DNA from: Radiobacillus deserti
GTDB lineage: Bacteria; Bacillota; Bacilli; Bacillales; Amphibacillaceae
Reading direction: 5' to 3'
Length of the DNA stretch: 64,000 nucleotides
Assembly: GCF_007301515.1 (NCBI RefSeq)
Contig: NZ_CP041666.1
Location: 3,472,001 to 3,536,000, forward strand
Below are positions 33,903-43,072 of the stretch, in pieces. Under the pieces are notes generated by a model that was given only the letters and a program-made list of their open reading frames with translations, was not told where the DNA came from and made no database searches. Each line of letters opens with the position of its first letter. The stretch's first letter is position 1. The translations under genes were made by a program, and so were the position numbers.

Positions 33903-35657
33903 TTACTTTTCACCATGTAGCTGCTGCTTGGCAAGCTTTCGATATAACTCGTGGTGATTTAGTAACTGTTGGTGTGTCCCAACTCCAGCAATTTGCCCAC
34001 CGTCTATTACCACAATCTGATCGGCATCTATAACCGTCGATAAACGGTGCGCAATGACAAGGGTTGTTCTATCTTTCATTAGATGGTTTAACGCCTTTTG
34101 AACAAGGCTCTCCGATGCACTGTCTAAATTGGATGTTGCTTCATCTAGCAAAAGAATTTTAGGGTCTCGAATGATGGCACGAGCAATTGCAATACGTTGT
34201 CTTTGACCGCCAGACAGTTTAATACCTCTTTCCCCAACCTCCGTATCCATCCCCTCTGGGAGACGCGTAATAAAGTCAGATGCATTGGCAAGCTTTGCAG
34301 CTTCCCAGATTTCTTCATCTGATACCTCTCGTTCCATCCCATACAGAATATTATCTCTAATGGATCCCGACATAAGTGGACTTTCTTGGGACACATAACT
34401 AAATAGCTGTCGCCAAGACTTTAAGCTAAAATCCTGTATATTCGTATCTCCTAAAAGAATGTCACCCGAATTCGGACTATAGAACCTTTCCAGTAATGCA
34501 AACAAAGTGGTTTTTCCAGCCCCACTGGGGCCAACAAAAGCTGTTGTTTTGCCAAATGGGATCGTTACGCTTAATTGTTTTAAAATCAGATTATCTTTGT
34601 TATAGCCGAAATCAATCTTTTTAAAATGAATATCTTCCGAAGTATGGGAAACATTCTGGTTGTTATCGGACGATTCCTCCTCAAGCGACAGGAGTGTTTG
34701 AATTCGTTCCGCTCCACCCATCGCTTTTTGAAATTCAGTGAAGAACGAGGCCATCTGACTAAAGGGAACGACAATTTGGAACATGTAGATGATGATTGCA
34801 ACGAGAGAACCTGCAGAAAGCACTCCGGATGCTACACGGACACCTCCATACCCGATAATTACTACGAGAACGAGCATCATGACAAATGACATGAGTGGAG
34901 AAATAATGGCTAGAATCCGAGCTTCCTTTAACCCATACTGAAAGAGCTGATGAATACGTTTGTCTCCTTTTTCCTGTTCGTTTTTCTCCGCATAGAAGGA
35001 CTTTACAAGACGGATATCCGCCAATACTCTTCCAAGGTTTGCAGAAAAACTAGCCATCTCATCCTGGGTTTGTTTAGACACCTTATACATCTTCCGTCCG
35101 AGCGGCATAATGATTGCGATGGAAAATGGGACAGCTAGTAGCATAATCAACGTCATTTTCCAATCGATAACCAGTAGAATAACAATAGATCCGATAATCG
35201 TTATAATTCCGGTGACGAACGAGATGATGTGCTGCGTAATTAACGATTTAACCGTATTCGTGTCCTGAGTAATTCGGCTCATCGTATCGCCAGATTCATG
35301 CTGGTCAAAGTACGGAACTGGTAAATGAAGTACTCGGCCCCATAGTCTTTTCCGAATCGACGCTACAATGGATTCTCCTATATAGGTCATAAAATAATAG
35401 GAAAACCCTGAAGAAACGGTTTGAACGACAAATGCTAAAACTAATAGAAGAATAACAGATGTTTCCAAGGTTGATGCGGACAACTGATCAACTAATGACC
35501 TTGTAAATAAAGGGACAATTAAACCTGCTCCAGTTTCCAATATACTAAGAACAATCGCGATCATAAAAATTTTAACAGGTGGTTTGGACTCCTTTATTAG
35601 ATTCCAAAATGTACGGATATGATCCGCTTTCGGTAAGCTGTTCTGTTCCATTTCCAT
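33903..35657 (-). CDS. ABC multidrug exporter, half-transporter (BmrA-like)
   Basis: A 584-residue half-transporter: six transmembrane helices (about 30-320), then an ATPase with Walker A GPSGAGKTT, signature LSGGQRQ, Walker B ILLLDEA and H-loop AHRLS. It should work as a homodimer exporting hydrophobic drugs, like B. subtilis BmrA. Its ATG follows the stop codon of the MerR-type gene with no gap, so the two are co-translated. The MerR regulator probably senses the drug. Confidence 0.88.
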   Translation of the reverse strand: MEMEQNSLPKADHIRTFWNLIKESKPPVKIFMIAIVLSILETGAGLIVPLFTRSLVDQLSASTLETSVILLLVLAFVVQTVSSGFSYYFMTYIGESIVASIRKRLWGRVLHLPVPYFDQHESGDTMSRITQDTNTVKSLITQHIISFVTGIITIIGSIVILLVIDWKMTLIMLLAVPFSIAIIMPLGRKMYKVSKQTQDEMASFSANLGRVLADIRLVKSFYAEKNEQEKGDKRIHQLFQYGLKEARILAIISPLMSFVMMLVLVVIIGYGGVRVASGVLSAGSLVAIIIYMFQIVVPFSQMASFFTEFQKAMGGAERIQTLLSLEEESSDNNQNVSHTSEDIHFKKIDFGYNKDNLILKQLSVTIPFGKTTAFVGPSGAGKTTLFALLERFYSPNSGDILLGDTNIQDFSLKSWRQLFSYVSQESPLMSGSIRDNILYGMEREVSDEEIWEAAKLANASDFITRLPEGMDTEVGERGIKLSGGQRQRIAIARAIIRDPKILLLDEATSNLDSASESLVQKALNHLMKDRTTLVIAHRLSTVIDADQIVVIDGGQIAGVGTHQQLLNHHELYRKLAKQQLHGEK

Positions 35658-36407
35658 TTATAACTCTACTCCTCTTCTTTTTAAATAGATGCTTAAGGCA
35701 TCTGCAATCCACTCTTCCTCCTCCTTTGTGAATGGAGATGGAATCAACCAGGTATCCTCCTCCACATCCTTTTGAGATATTTCTTGCACAAAAGCTAGAG
35801 CATCACCCGTTAACTCCTCCACACTATCCATCATTTCTCCAATAATCTCTTGCACTTCCTCATCTTCAGGACTACGGCCACGAACTTTCTTTATTTTTAC
35901 AGAAAAGGCAACCCAGTCCTTCTCTAGCTTCAATCGCTTTTCCTCAGAAATATTAAACATTTCGTCCACCACGGTTTCATCCAAATACCCTTTCAGCCAT
36001 TCCTTATGTTCCTGTTCCATTTGGATGTTGTTAATAAGTGATATAAAAATAGATGGATCTACTTCTTCATAATCTTCTAACGAGTGAATCGCATAATCAA
36101 ATGCCTTCATCACATGTTCGATTTGCTCTTTTTTTCGCATCATTTCTCGTTTTTGAAAGGAAAGAGAATCCTTCAAATCCCATGTATTCATTTGGAATAA
36201 ATTTTTGATTTGCTCTAATGAATAGCCTAGAAATTTTAACGTTAAGATTTTTTGTAAAGTAACAAAATCGTTATTCGTATAAAAGCGTCTTCCTTTATCT
36301 GAAACATAAGAAGGCTTAAGTAAACCAATTTCATCGTAATAATGCAGAGTTCTTATGGTAGTAGATGTTTTTTTTGAAAATGCACCAATAGAATATCTAT
36401 CTTTCAT
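35658..36407 (-). CDS. MerR-family regulator with TipAS-like effector domain
   Basis: A 249-residue regulator: N-terminal MerR winged helix (YSIGAFSKKTSTTIRTLHYYDEIGLL), a dimerisation coiled coil (about 75-120) and a C-terminal TipAS-like drug-binding domain. It is the first gene of an operon with a drug exporter and sits behind a MerR-type promoter with a 19-base spacer, so it likely activates its own operon on binding a drug. Confidence 0.88.
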   Translation of the reverse strand: MKDRYSIGAFSKKTSTTIRTLHYYDEIGLLKPSYVSDKGRRFYTNNDFVTLQKILTLKFLGYSLEQIKNLFQMNTWDLKDSLSFQKREMMRKKEQIEHVMKAFDYAIHSLEDYEEVDPSIFISLINNIQMEQEHKEWLKGYLDETVVDEMFNISEEKRLKLEKDWVAFSVKIKKVRGRSPEDEEVQEIIGEMMDSVEELTGDALAFVQEISQKDVEEDTWLIPSPFTKEEEEWIADALSIYLKRRGVEL

Positions 36408-36438
36408 TTCCGCTCCTCCATTCTATGACTATAAAGCT

Positions 36439-36469
36439 ATCATAAAACCTAACGTAACGTGAGAAGCAA
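36439..36469 (-). promoter_or_regulatory. MerR-type promoter with 19-base spacer and operator
   Basis: On the minus strand, TTGCTT (36464-36469) and TATGAT (36439-36444) are separated by 19 bases instead of 17. Between them CTnACGTnACGTnAG (36449-36463) is a perfect dyad. This is the hallmark of promoters that MerR proteins activate by twisting the spacer. Confidence 0.85.
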
Positions 36470-36487
36470 GGGTTTTTTAATTTTAAA

Positions 36488-36536
36488 TTGCATTTTATAA
36501 TTAATCAGTTATACTGATTATATATTACACTGATTA
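36488..36536 (+). promoter_or_regulatory. Promoter and operator of the MarR-rhodanese operon
   Basis: TTGCAT (36488-36493) and TATACT (36510-36515) are 16 bases apart. The palindrome TAATCAGT-TAT-ACTGATTA (36502-36520) overlaps the -10, and a third half-site ACTGATTA lies at 36529-36536. This fits autorepression by the MarR protein encoded next. Confidence 0.75.
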
Positions 36537-36564
36537 ACAGGACGGTAAGGAGGAAAGATAAACA

Positions 36565-36984
36565 TTGAAAAAATGGAGCCAGTCTTATGGATTTCTTCTA
36601 GGAAAGGTTCTTCAGCAAATGGAAAATGAATTCGCGGAAGGATTAGTATCATTTCAAATCAATGCCCGGCAATATGGAGTTTTATTATTTATTAAAGAAA
36701 ATCCTTATTCATCCCAAAAGGATGTTTCAGAAAGTCTCAAAATAGACCGGACTACAATGGTTAGTCACATTGACCATTTGGAAGCTTTAGGGTTTGTCAA
36801 ACGAACTAAAAACCCTAATGACAGAAGGTCTTACAGTCTTCTAATTACAGAGAAAGGGGATGAGATTCTTCATTCACGTTGGGAGTTTCTACATAAAACA
36901 GAGTTAGGAGTTCTAGCACCTTTAGATTCAGAAGAACAGAAAGTATTGAAAACACTTCTTATCAAAGTCTGGAAGTCACTTTAA
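36565..36984 (+). CDS. MarR-family transcriptional regulator
   Basis: A 139-residue winged-helix regulator with the usual recognition region (SQKDVSESLKIDRTTMVSHI) and wing (KRTKNPNDRRSYSLLITEKG). It has no cysteine in the positions typical of OhrR-type sensors, so its signal is not evident. It is followed 18 bases later by a rhodanese-like gene and preceded by palindromic sites over its own promoter. TTG/ATG choice: ATG-like start at 36565 (TTG) has AAGGAGG upstream. Confidence 0.87.
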   Translation: MKKWSQSYGFLLGKVLQQMENEFAEGLVSFQINARQYGVLLFIKENPYSSQKDVSESLKIDRTTMVSHIDHLEALGFVKRTKNPNDRRSYSLLITEKGDEILHSRWEFLHKTELGVLAPLDSEEQKVLKTLLIKVWKSL

Positions 36985-37002
36985 AAATTGGAGGGTACCG
37001 AA

Positions 37003-37395
37003 ATGAACGCATTAGACTTTTTTGAAGCTCGACTGCAAGCAACCGTGAGTCCTATGGATTATCTAAACATGAAAAAAATGAATCCCGATAAGTACTTTTT
37101 AATTGATGTCCGAAACGGCCCGGAACACGTACGTAATATTATCATTCAAGGCGCGAATATACTTCCAGAACAAGAAATACAGAATCGCTTACAGGAAATC
37201 CCGAAAGATAAAGAAATAATCGTATATTGCTGGGATGTATGGTGTAACACTGCTGCTAAAGTAGCCAAACTACTTTTAGAAAGAGGCTACATAGTGAAAG
37301 AATTAACGGGTGGAATTGCAGCATGGAGAGAAATGAACTTTCCAACATCTGATACTGCTCAACAAGAAGCTTTCTCTATAGACTGCGGATGTTAA
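37003..37395 (+). CDS. Rhodanese-like domain protein
   Basis: About 130 residues, a single rhodanese domain. The active-site loop reads YCWDVWCNTA, so a cysteine is present at the catalytic position but the loop lacks the usual basic residues of thiosulfate sulfurtransferases. It ends in DCGC. The likely role is sulfur or persulfide handling; substrate unknown. ATG 37003 has GGAGGG upstream, and the gene shares an operon with the MarR regulator. Confidence 0.82.
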   Translation: MNALDFFEARLQATVSPMDYLNMKKMNPDKYFLIDVRNGPEHVRNIIIQGANILPEQEIQNRLQEIPKDKEIIVYCWDVWCNTAAKVAKLLLERGYIVKELTGGIAAWREMNFPTSDTAQQEAFSIDCGC

Positions 37396-37411
37396 TAGGC
37401 GTAATAATACT

Positions 37412-37451
37412 AAAAAACTGGCATGAGACCCCATTCTCACGCCAGTTTTTT
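37412..37451 (+). terminator. Terminator of the MarR-rhodanese operon
   Basis: AACTGGC/GCCAGTT and TGAGA/TCTCA stack with one mismatch, flanked by an A-run and seven T residues. Confidence 0.9.
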
Positions 37452-37595
37452 TCATTGTTTATAACGAATAAGCATAATAGTATTGGTCTACGACTTTGTG
37501 TGGTATTAATAGGTAGTGAGAAAAATCATGTATCTATTACATCATTTTTCAGATACTACTTCAATAATGCAATTTTACAAGGGAGTGAAGTTTCT

Positions 37596-38540
37596 GTGCA
37601 AACTAAAGCAGTCATTATAAACCAATACGGAAGTAAAGAAGTATTAGAAGATGGTACAGTTACTCTACCTGAACTAGGGGAAAACCAAGTGTTGGTTCAT
37701 GCCAAAGCGACTTCCATTAACCCAATTGATTGGAAGCTTCGTGAGGGATACTTAAAGCAAATGTTTGATTGGGAATTTCCAATTATTCTTGGATGGGACG
37801 TTGCAGGAGTTATCGAAGCAGTCGGATCCAACGTATCGGATTGGAAAGTTGGCGACGAAGTATTTGCCCGTCCAGAGACTACCCGCTTCGGAACATATGC
37901 AGAACACACCATCGTGGATGAGCACCTATTGGCTAAAAAACCTGCGTCTATTTCTTTCGAAGAAGCAGCAGCCGTACCTTTGGCTGGTATGACTGCATAC
38001 CAAGGATTATTCGATCACGGCAAGCTAGAAAAAGGAGAAAAGGTATTAATTCATGCTGGAGCAGGCGGAGTTGGTAGTTATGCCATCCAACTTGCAAAAG
38101 AAGCAGGAGCATATGTGTACACAACGGCTAGTCCAAAAAACCATGACCTGTTGAAAGCTTTAGGTGCAGATGAAGTAATTGATTACCACACCACGAATGT
38201 AAAAGATGTACTTCACGATATCGATCTTGTGTTAGATACCATTGGTGGCGAGACACAAAACGAAAGTTTTGCTGTTCTTAAAGAAAACACCGGAAGAATC
38301 ATTTCTGTTGTTGGGGAGCCAAATCAAGAAAAAGCGAAAGAAAAGAATGTGGTAGCAAAAGGAATATGGCTGAATCCAGACGGAAAACAGTTAAGTAAAA
38401 TCGGTGCGTTACTAGAAGAAGGTAAAGTGAAAAGCGTGATTGCGAGTAAACATCCACTGTCCAGACAAGGGATTTATGATGCACATGCTCTGAGTGAGAC
38501 CCATCATGCTGCTGGTAAGATTGTAATTACAGTGGATTGA
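37596..38540 (+). CDS. Zinc-independent quinone oxidoreductase-type NADP oxidoreductase
   Basis: About 314 residues of the medium-chain dehydrogenase family: GroES-like N-terminal domain (FPIILGWDVAGVIEAVG) and Rossmann domain (LIHAGAGGVGSYAIQLAK). The zinc-binding cysteines of alcohol dehydrogenases are absent, which fits the quinone oxidoreductase branch. GTG 37596 (VQTKAVII) is the family-like start with GGGAG upstream; the frame is open 69 codons further but crosses the preceding terminator. Substrate unknown. Confidence 0.85.
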   Translation: MQTKAVIINQYGSKEVLEDGTVTLPELGENQVLVHAKATSINPIDWKLREGYLKQMFDWEFPIILGWDVAGVIEAVGSNVSDWKVGDEVFARPETTRFGTYAEHTIVDEHLLAKKPASISFEEAAAVPLAGMTAYQGLFDHGKLEKGEKVLIHAGAGGVGSYAIQLAKEAGAYVYTTASPKNHDLLKALGADEVIDYHTTNVKDVLHDIDLVLDTIGGETQNESFAVLKENTGRIISVVGEPNQEKAKEKNVVAKGIWLNPDGKQLSKIGALLEEGKVKSVIASKHPLSRQGIYDAHALSETHHAAGKIVITVD

Positions 38541-38556
38541 TTGGAAGTAATTTTTT

Positions 38557-38589
38557 GGACCAAGTCAAATGCGATTTGGTCCTTTTTTT
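38557..38589 (+). terminator. Terminator of the oxidoreductase gene
   Basis: GGACCAA and TTGGTCC form a 7-bp stem with a 12-base loop followed by seven T residues. Confidence 0.8.
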
Positions 38590-38685
38590 CATGAATCATA
38601 AGCTAAACTGTTAAATTATGTTAAAATAGGAATGAACTTAAACAAGCTCGTCAACTAATCGTTTCATCTAAAGGAGGAATCTATT

Positions 38686-39144
38686 TTGGCCAAATCTATC
38701 AAATTACCATTAACAAATGAGGAAAGGACATTACTTAGGAAGGCTAAAATTAAAATAAATGAAGTACATACAACGGAAACAGATCAACTCGCTACTATTC
38801 TAAACGCTCCTCATTCACGGGCTAAAACGTTAAAAGGAATAGCAGAGTTCCAGACCGTTCCCTCCATCGGCCATAAACTAGCTGAGAAATTGGTCTATAC
38901 ACTTCATATTTACTCTTTAGAAGAAATAAAAAATAAACACGGCGCGGAGCTATTTGATCAATATGAAACACAAGTAGGCGTTTGGGCAGACAGTTGTGTG
39001 GAAGATCAACTTCGTTGTGTTATTTATTATGCAAACAACCCAACTAGCACCAAACAGTGGTTTGATTTTACCGATGAAAGAAAAGCGTATAGAGCTTTGC
39101 ATGGCTTTCCTGAAAATAGACCTACAAAAGCTTGGTATGAGTAG
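38686..39144 (+). CDS. Helix-hairpin-helix (Cdd1/'pathogenicity locus' type) protein
   Basis: A 152-residue protein. The first half holds a helix-hairpin-helix motif (FQTVPSIGHKLAEKLVYTL) that usually contacts DNA; the second half (GVWADSCVEDQLRCVIYYANNP...KQWFDFTDERKAYR) matches the small Cdd1 family as I recall it. TTG 38686 has AAGGAGG upstream. It appears monocistronic and its role is unknown. Confidence 0.75.
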   Translation: MAKSIKLPLTNEERTLLRKAKIKINEVHTTETDQLATILNAPHSRAKTLKGIAEFQTVPSIGHKLAEKLVYTLHIYSLEEIKNKHGAELFDQYETQVGVWADSCVEDQLRCVIYYANNPTSTKQWFDFTDERKAYRALHGFPENRPTKAWYE

Positions 39145-39223
39145 CAAACTATCTAAGAGCGCTAATGTATATTCGTTGTTGATTTCTATAAGGAATGGTC
39201 TTTCCCTCTGGACCAAAGAAATT

Positions 39224-39532
39224 CTATGAAGCGCTCATCTTCCTATTGTTTATGAATAAGAACATAACATAGCTTACTACTAGTATCACTAGATATAATA
39301 GTTCTGGAAACTCTGGTGAAGGAACATGATGTAAATTAAATAAATCAAAGAGGAAATTAGTTAATAACAACAACAAAATTGTACTCCAACTCTGAACAAC
39401 TGATTTTTGTTTTATCACTTTCTTTCGTTCATCATCATTGGGTCCAACAAAGAACTCTTTATTCCCTGTGAAGAAACCAATAAGTACAATATATATAAGG
39501 GGTATGACTACACTTGTTAAAAGCATCTCCAC
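39224..39532 (-). CDS. Small membrane protein, 102 residues
   Basis: Three hydrophobic segments (about 3-20, 48-64 and 76-95) with a charged loop GPNDDERKKVIKQKS between the first two. I do not recognise the family. It lies between the helix-hairpin-helix gene and the disrupted Crp-family gene. Confidence 0.6.
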   Translation of the reverse strand: MEMLLTSVVIPLIYIVLIGFFTGNKEFFVGPNDDERKKVIKQKSVVQSWSTILLLLLTNFLFDLFNLHHVPSPEFPELLYLVILVVSYVMFLFINNRKMSAS

Positions 39533-39642
39533 TTTTTTCCCATCCTTTCGTTACAATAACATCCTCTTTAAATGTTAAAATAAGGAAACTGATTCGTCAA
39601 ATACTTTTTACACATATAAATAAATCAAGAAATGCCTACTCT

Positions 39643-40314
39643 TCATTTATTTCTTAACACTTCAGAAAGCCGTTTCAACGAATCATACTGACTCACTCGA
39701 TAGTTTCGTCCCTCCTTCTGTAAATACCCTTTCTCACAAAACTGATGTAACACATGCAGTAAATGACGATAGGATACACCTAAATAATCACAAACCGTCA
39801 CATGCTTTTCCTTGTAAATCCCTTCATCAGCAGTTTGTAGGATAAAATCAGCAAGTCTGTTCTCTAGTGGAAAAGCTAAACTTTGTGTGTACTTGGCCGC
39901 CATAGAAGTTGACTTTACACTCAAAAATTTTGCTAATTCTCTTAGAAACTTTGCATCCTGAAGCAATTAATTTCGGAAGACAGAAATTGGGAGTGCGAAA
40001 CAGATGGTAGACGTAGAAGCCTGTATCCCTTTCGTATAATATTCATCGTTTAATAGCTCCATTTCCCCGATAAAATCCTGTTCCTTCACAAAATTTATTA
40101 AGGATACCTTTCCATTTTGATGCGTGATATATATTTTGGCATGCCCCTTTATCACATAAAACAAATATTTTGGCCTCATGCCTTCTCGAATAATCCAATC
40201 ATCGCGTTGATATTCATGGACTTCCATGAACTCCTCAACTGGAAAGGAAAATAAATGCTCAATGGAGTACCGATCCAGGTAAAATTGCTTCGTATCTTTT
40301 TTAAGATTTTCCAT
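39643..40314 (-). pseudogene. Crp/Fnr-family regulator (YeiL-like) with in-frame stop
   Basis: One continuous frame broken by a single TAA at 39967-39969. Before it lies a cyclic-nucleotide-binding-like sensor domain (about 30-115; VIKGHAKIYI, GEMELLND). After it come the dimer helix and winged helix (VTVCDYLGVSYRHLLHVLHQF). The joined product would be about 222 residues, normal for the family. The flanking sequence FRN-stop-LLQDAKFL reads like an uninterrupted helix, so this is a nonsense mutation. It is divergent from the MFS transporter gene, which it may once have regulated. Confidence 0.8.
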
Positions 40315-40397
40315 TCTTCCACCTCAAAATAGGAGATTTCTCATATTATTTATCTCTCACTCCATGATATCATGCATTCCAAAGAGGGGGATACATA

Positions 40398-41570
40398 ATG
40401 AATACACAGCGTTGGATGAGTGTACGTTTTTTTAGTTTCTTTTTAACATGGGGTATTTTTCTACCCTATTGGTCAGGGTGGATGATTCATACAAAAGGCA
40501 TTACCGTTTCACAAGCTAGTTTCATTATGAGTTTTGGCTTACTAGCTAGAGGGATTTCTACATTATTTGCCTTTCCATATCTATCTGGAATATTCAGCAG
40601 TAAACAGTTACTGCGAATCGCGGGAATCGGATCCTTTCTTGCGATTATCTGTTACATACCTGCTCATTCCTTTTCCAGTTTGCTCTTCGTAACTATTGTG
40701 TTACATCTGTTTTATCCGACTTTGATGCCTGCATTGGACAGTGCTGCAGGTGTCCTCGTACAAAGCAATCAATTAAAGCACTATGGAAGAAGCAGACAGT
40801 GGGGATCTATCGGATTTGTCTCGATAGGAATGCTCATCACTATTTTCACAGGATACTTTGGAGATGAAGTGATTTTATGGGCTCTGTTACTTGGAGTGAT
40901 GGGCTTTGTATGGCTAACTACGATGCGGGCGCCTGAAGTTTTATCCGCAAAGCCGGAACCAAGCTCAGTAGATAAGGAGAGCATTCTTCAGGTATTTCGC
41001 ATTCGCCATTTTGGGTTAGTGCTTATCATTGTCCTTTTACTACAATCAGCACATGCTACGTACTACAATTACGGCTATATTTACTTACAAGAAATAGATG
41101 CTCCAACCTACCTAATAGGAGTAATTATTAACATTGCTGTGCTTGCAGAGATCTTATTTTTCTTTATCGCAGACAAACACTTTGGCAATTTCTCAGTTGG
41201 AGCTTTACTTACCATTGCAGCCATCGGCTCCACAATTCGGTGGATACTCGTATTTGCGTTTCCAAGCGTCGTCATATTCTGCATCGCACAGACGTTGCAT
41301 GCACTTTCCTTTGCAATGGCCCATTATGCGTTTATGAAATATGTAGTTGCACATGTTCCACCTACACATATTGCAAAAGTACAAGGGGTTTATTCGGCAC
41401 TTGCACTTAGCTGGGGGACGGCACTATTTACCATATTCGGTGGGTTCTTATATGAGGTAGAACCTAGGTACGCCTTCATTGGAATGGTTATTTGTACAAT
41501 TCCTTCTTTGCTTCTTGCACTTTATTATCGCAGGTTGGAGCAAAACAAAGAAGTTTTCCAGTCTATTTAA
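40398..41570 (+). CDS. MFS transporter (phenylpropionate permease-like)
   Basis: A 390-residue protein with about twelve membrane helices. RQWGSIGFVSIGM in the middle of the N-terminal half and the overall layout resemble the small PPP/HcaT branch of the major facilitator superfamily, which includes proton-driven aromatic acid or nucleoside importers. The substrate is not determinable. GAGGGGG precedes ATG 40398; the gene is divergent from the disrupted Crp-family gene. Confidence 0.82.
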   Translation: MNTQRWMSVRFFSFFLTWGIFLPYWSGWMIHTKGITVSQASFIMSFGLLARGISTLFAFPYLSGIFSSKQLLRIAGIGSFLAIICYIPAHSFSSLLFVTIVLHLFYPTLMPALDSAAGVLVQSNQLKHYGRSRQWGSIGFVSIGMLITIFTGYFGDEVILWALLLGVMGFVWLTTMRAPEVLSAKPEPSSVDKESILQVFRIRHFGLVLIIVLLLQSAHATYYNYGYIYLQEIDAPTYLIGVIINIAVLAEILFFFIADKHFGNFSVGALLTIAAIGSTIRWILVFAFPSVVIFCIAQTLHALSFAMAHYAFMKYVVAHVPPTHIAKVQGVYSALALSWGTALFTIFGGFLYEVEPRYAFIGMVICTIPSLLLALYYRRLEQNKEVFQSI

Positions 41571-41632
41571 CATTTTCCTTTTTATACCGATAAAAATATG
41601 TTGATATATTTAAAAGTAGGGAGTCCTCAAGA

Positions 41633-42934
41633 ATGTTCACAAAAAAGGGAAAAGAAAAAAAATCTCCTTCTTTAAGAGAAGAAGCAGACAAACAAAAGCA
41701 ATATGTAAAGATAGACATCAGTAAGAACCAAACCTTATCGGATCAGCTATCGGTCATTGACCTTTCGTTAGATGACTTAGCAGTTGCAAAAGCTCTTCAA
41801 CCATTAATTGCAGAAAACATTGAGAAAATTTACAATCCTATCTATTACCATCCTATTGATGGGATTCGTAAAGTAGTGGATATGACGTCGATAGGTGTGG
41901 ATTTAGAGGGATGTCAGCAATATGTGATTGGCTTTTTCGATGGAATTATTGATGATAACTTTATCGAAAGAAGATACAACATCTCTAAGTATTATTTAAT
42001 GGTTGGTGTGGAGGTTAAATGGTATATTTGTACGAATCAAGCGTTTATAAACACCATTCTTGATATTTTAAAGGAAAGGTATAGCGACGACATTGACACA
42101 TTAGTATTAGCATCTAAAGTCATTACGAAGATATTTAACCTTGAATTGCAACTATGCCTTTCTATTCTTCAAGAATTACAGCAAGAGGAAGCAGCAACGA
42201 AAGAACAGACTGCTAAGCAAAATATCAAAGAATCCATCGGTCCTATTACAGAAGAATTAGCTAGTATGTCAGAAGAGGTTGGTCATTCCGTAGAAAATGC
42301 AATTAAAGGGTCAGAAGCAATTAAGTCGGATCTGGCAGATAGTTTACAGTCATCCATTATCACAGCAGAAACTTCTCAAACGGGAAAACAACAGTTAGAC
42401 CTAGTAACAGAAGAGACTGTATCCTTAAAAGATAGTGTGAATATTATCAAAACGAATTTTGGATCCCTCGAAGCCAATTCTAAAGAAATTGGGGACATCA
42501 TTGCTGTTATTACCGACATTGCAGAGCAAACGAACCTTTTAGCCTTAAATGCTGCGATTGAAGCAGCTAGAGCAGGGGAGCACGGAAAAGGATTCTCTGT
42601 TGTAGCAGAGGAAGTTAGAAAGCTTGCCGAACAAACAAAAACATCCTCCAGTCATATAACAGAAATGATTCGATCCATCACGAGTCATATCGAGGATATG
42701 GTGGAGCAAATTAATGATGTAGATTCTAAAAGTATATCGGTAAACCAAAATGTTCAACATACATTGAATAACCTACAAGAAATTCTTGAATCCAGTAAAA
42801 CAAGTAAAGAAAAGAATGAACGAAATAACGAAGAAATCATTACATTTACAAATACACTAAAAGAAATCGGCAATACAGGGGCAAAAGTAGCAGAATTAGC
42901 AGATGATTTAAATCAGACGATGCAGAGCTACTAA
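41633..42934 (+). CDS. HemAT-like globin-coupled transducer lacking the proximal histidine
   Basis: A 433-residue soluble protein: N-terminal globin-coupled sensor domain (about 25-190), then a methyl-accepting signalling domain (about 205-433; tip NLLALNAAIEAARAGEHGKG). In B. subtilis HemAT the haem ligand His123 lies in SIHLRIGLLPKWY; here the same stretch is SKYYLMVGVEVKWY, with Tyr121 in place of the His and Met in place of the Arg. A distal-side Tyr (about 71) is kept. The protein may not bind haem, or may use Tyr as ligand. GGGAG precedes ATG 41633. Confidence 0.88.
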   Translation: MFTKKGKEKKSPSLREEADKQKQYVKIDISKNQTLSDQLSVIDLSLDDLAVAKALQPLIAENIEKIYNPIYYHPIDGIRKVVDMTSIGVDLEGCQQYVIGFFDGIIDDNFIERRYNISKYYLMVGVEVKWYICTNQAFINTILDILKERYSDDIDTLVLASKVITKIFNLELQLCLSILQELQQEEAATKEQTAKQNIKESIGPITEELASMSEEVGHSVENAIKGSEAIKSDLADSLQSSIITAETSQTGKQQLDLVTEETVSLKDSVNIIKTNFGSLEANSKEIGDIIAVITDIAEQTNLLALNAAIEAARAGEHGKGFSVVAEEVRKLAEQTKTSSSHITEMIRSITSHIEDMVEQINDVDSKSISVNQNVQHTLNNLQEILESSKTSKEKNERNNEEIITFTNTLKEIGNTGAKVAELADDLNQTMQSY

Positions 42935-42955
42935 TACATATATACCATTTGCACC

Positions 42956-42983
42956 AAGGGACCTCATCGAAGGTCCTTTTTTT
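42956..42983 (+). terminator. Terminator of the HemAT-like gene
   Basis: GGACCT and AGGTCC with flanking A-T/G-U pairs form a 9-bp stem followed by a T-run. Confidence 0.85.
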
Positions 42984-43072
42984 ATTCCAAAATTTAAAAT
43001 TATTTTGGAATATTTTCCAACCTGTTTTTATAAATAATTATATATGACTCAGAAAGAGCGTGAAAATTATTT

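Noticed and set aside
37389..37595. 69-codon extension of the quinone oxidoreductase frame
   Set aside because: It crosses the terminator at 37412-37451; GTG 37596 has a ribosome site and gives the family N-terminus.
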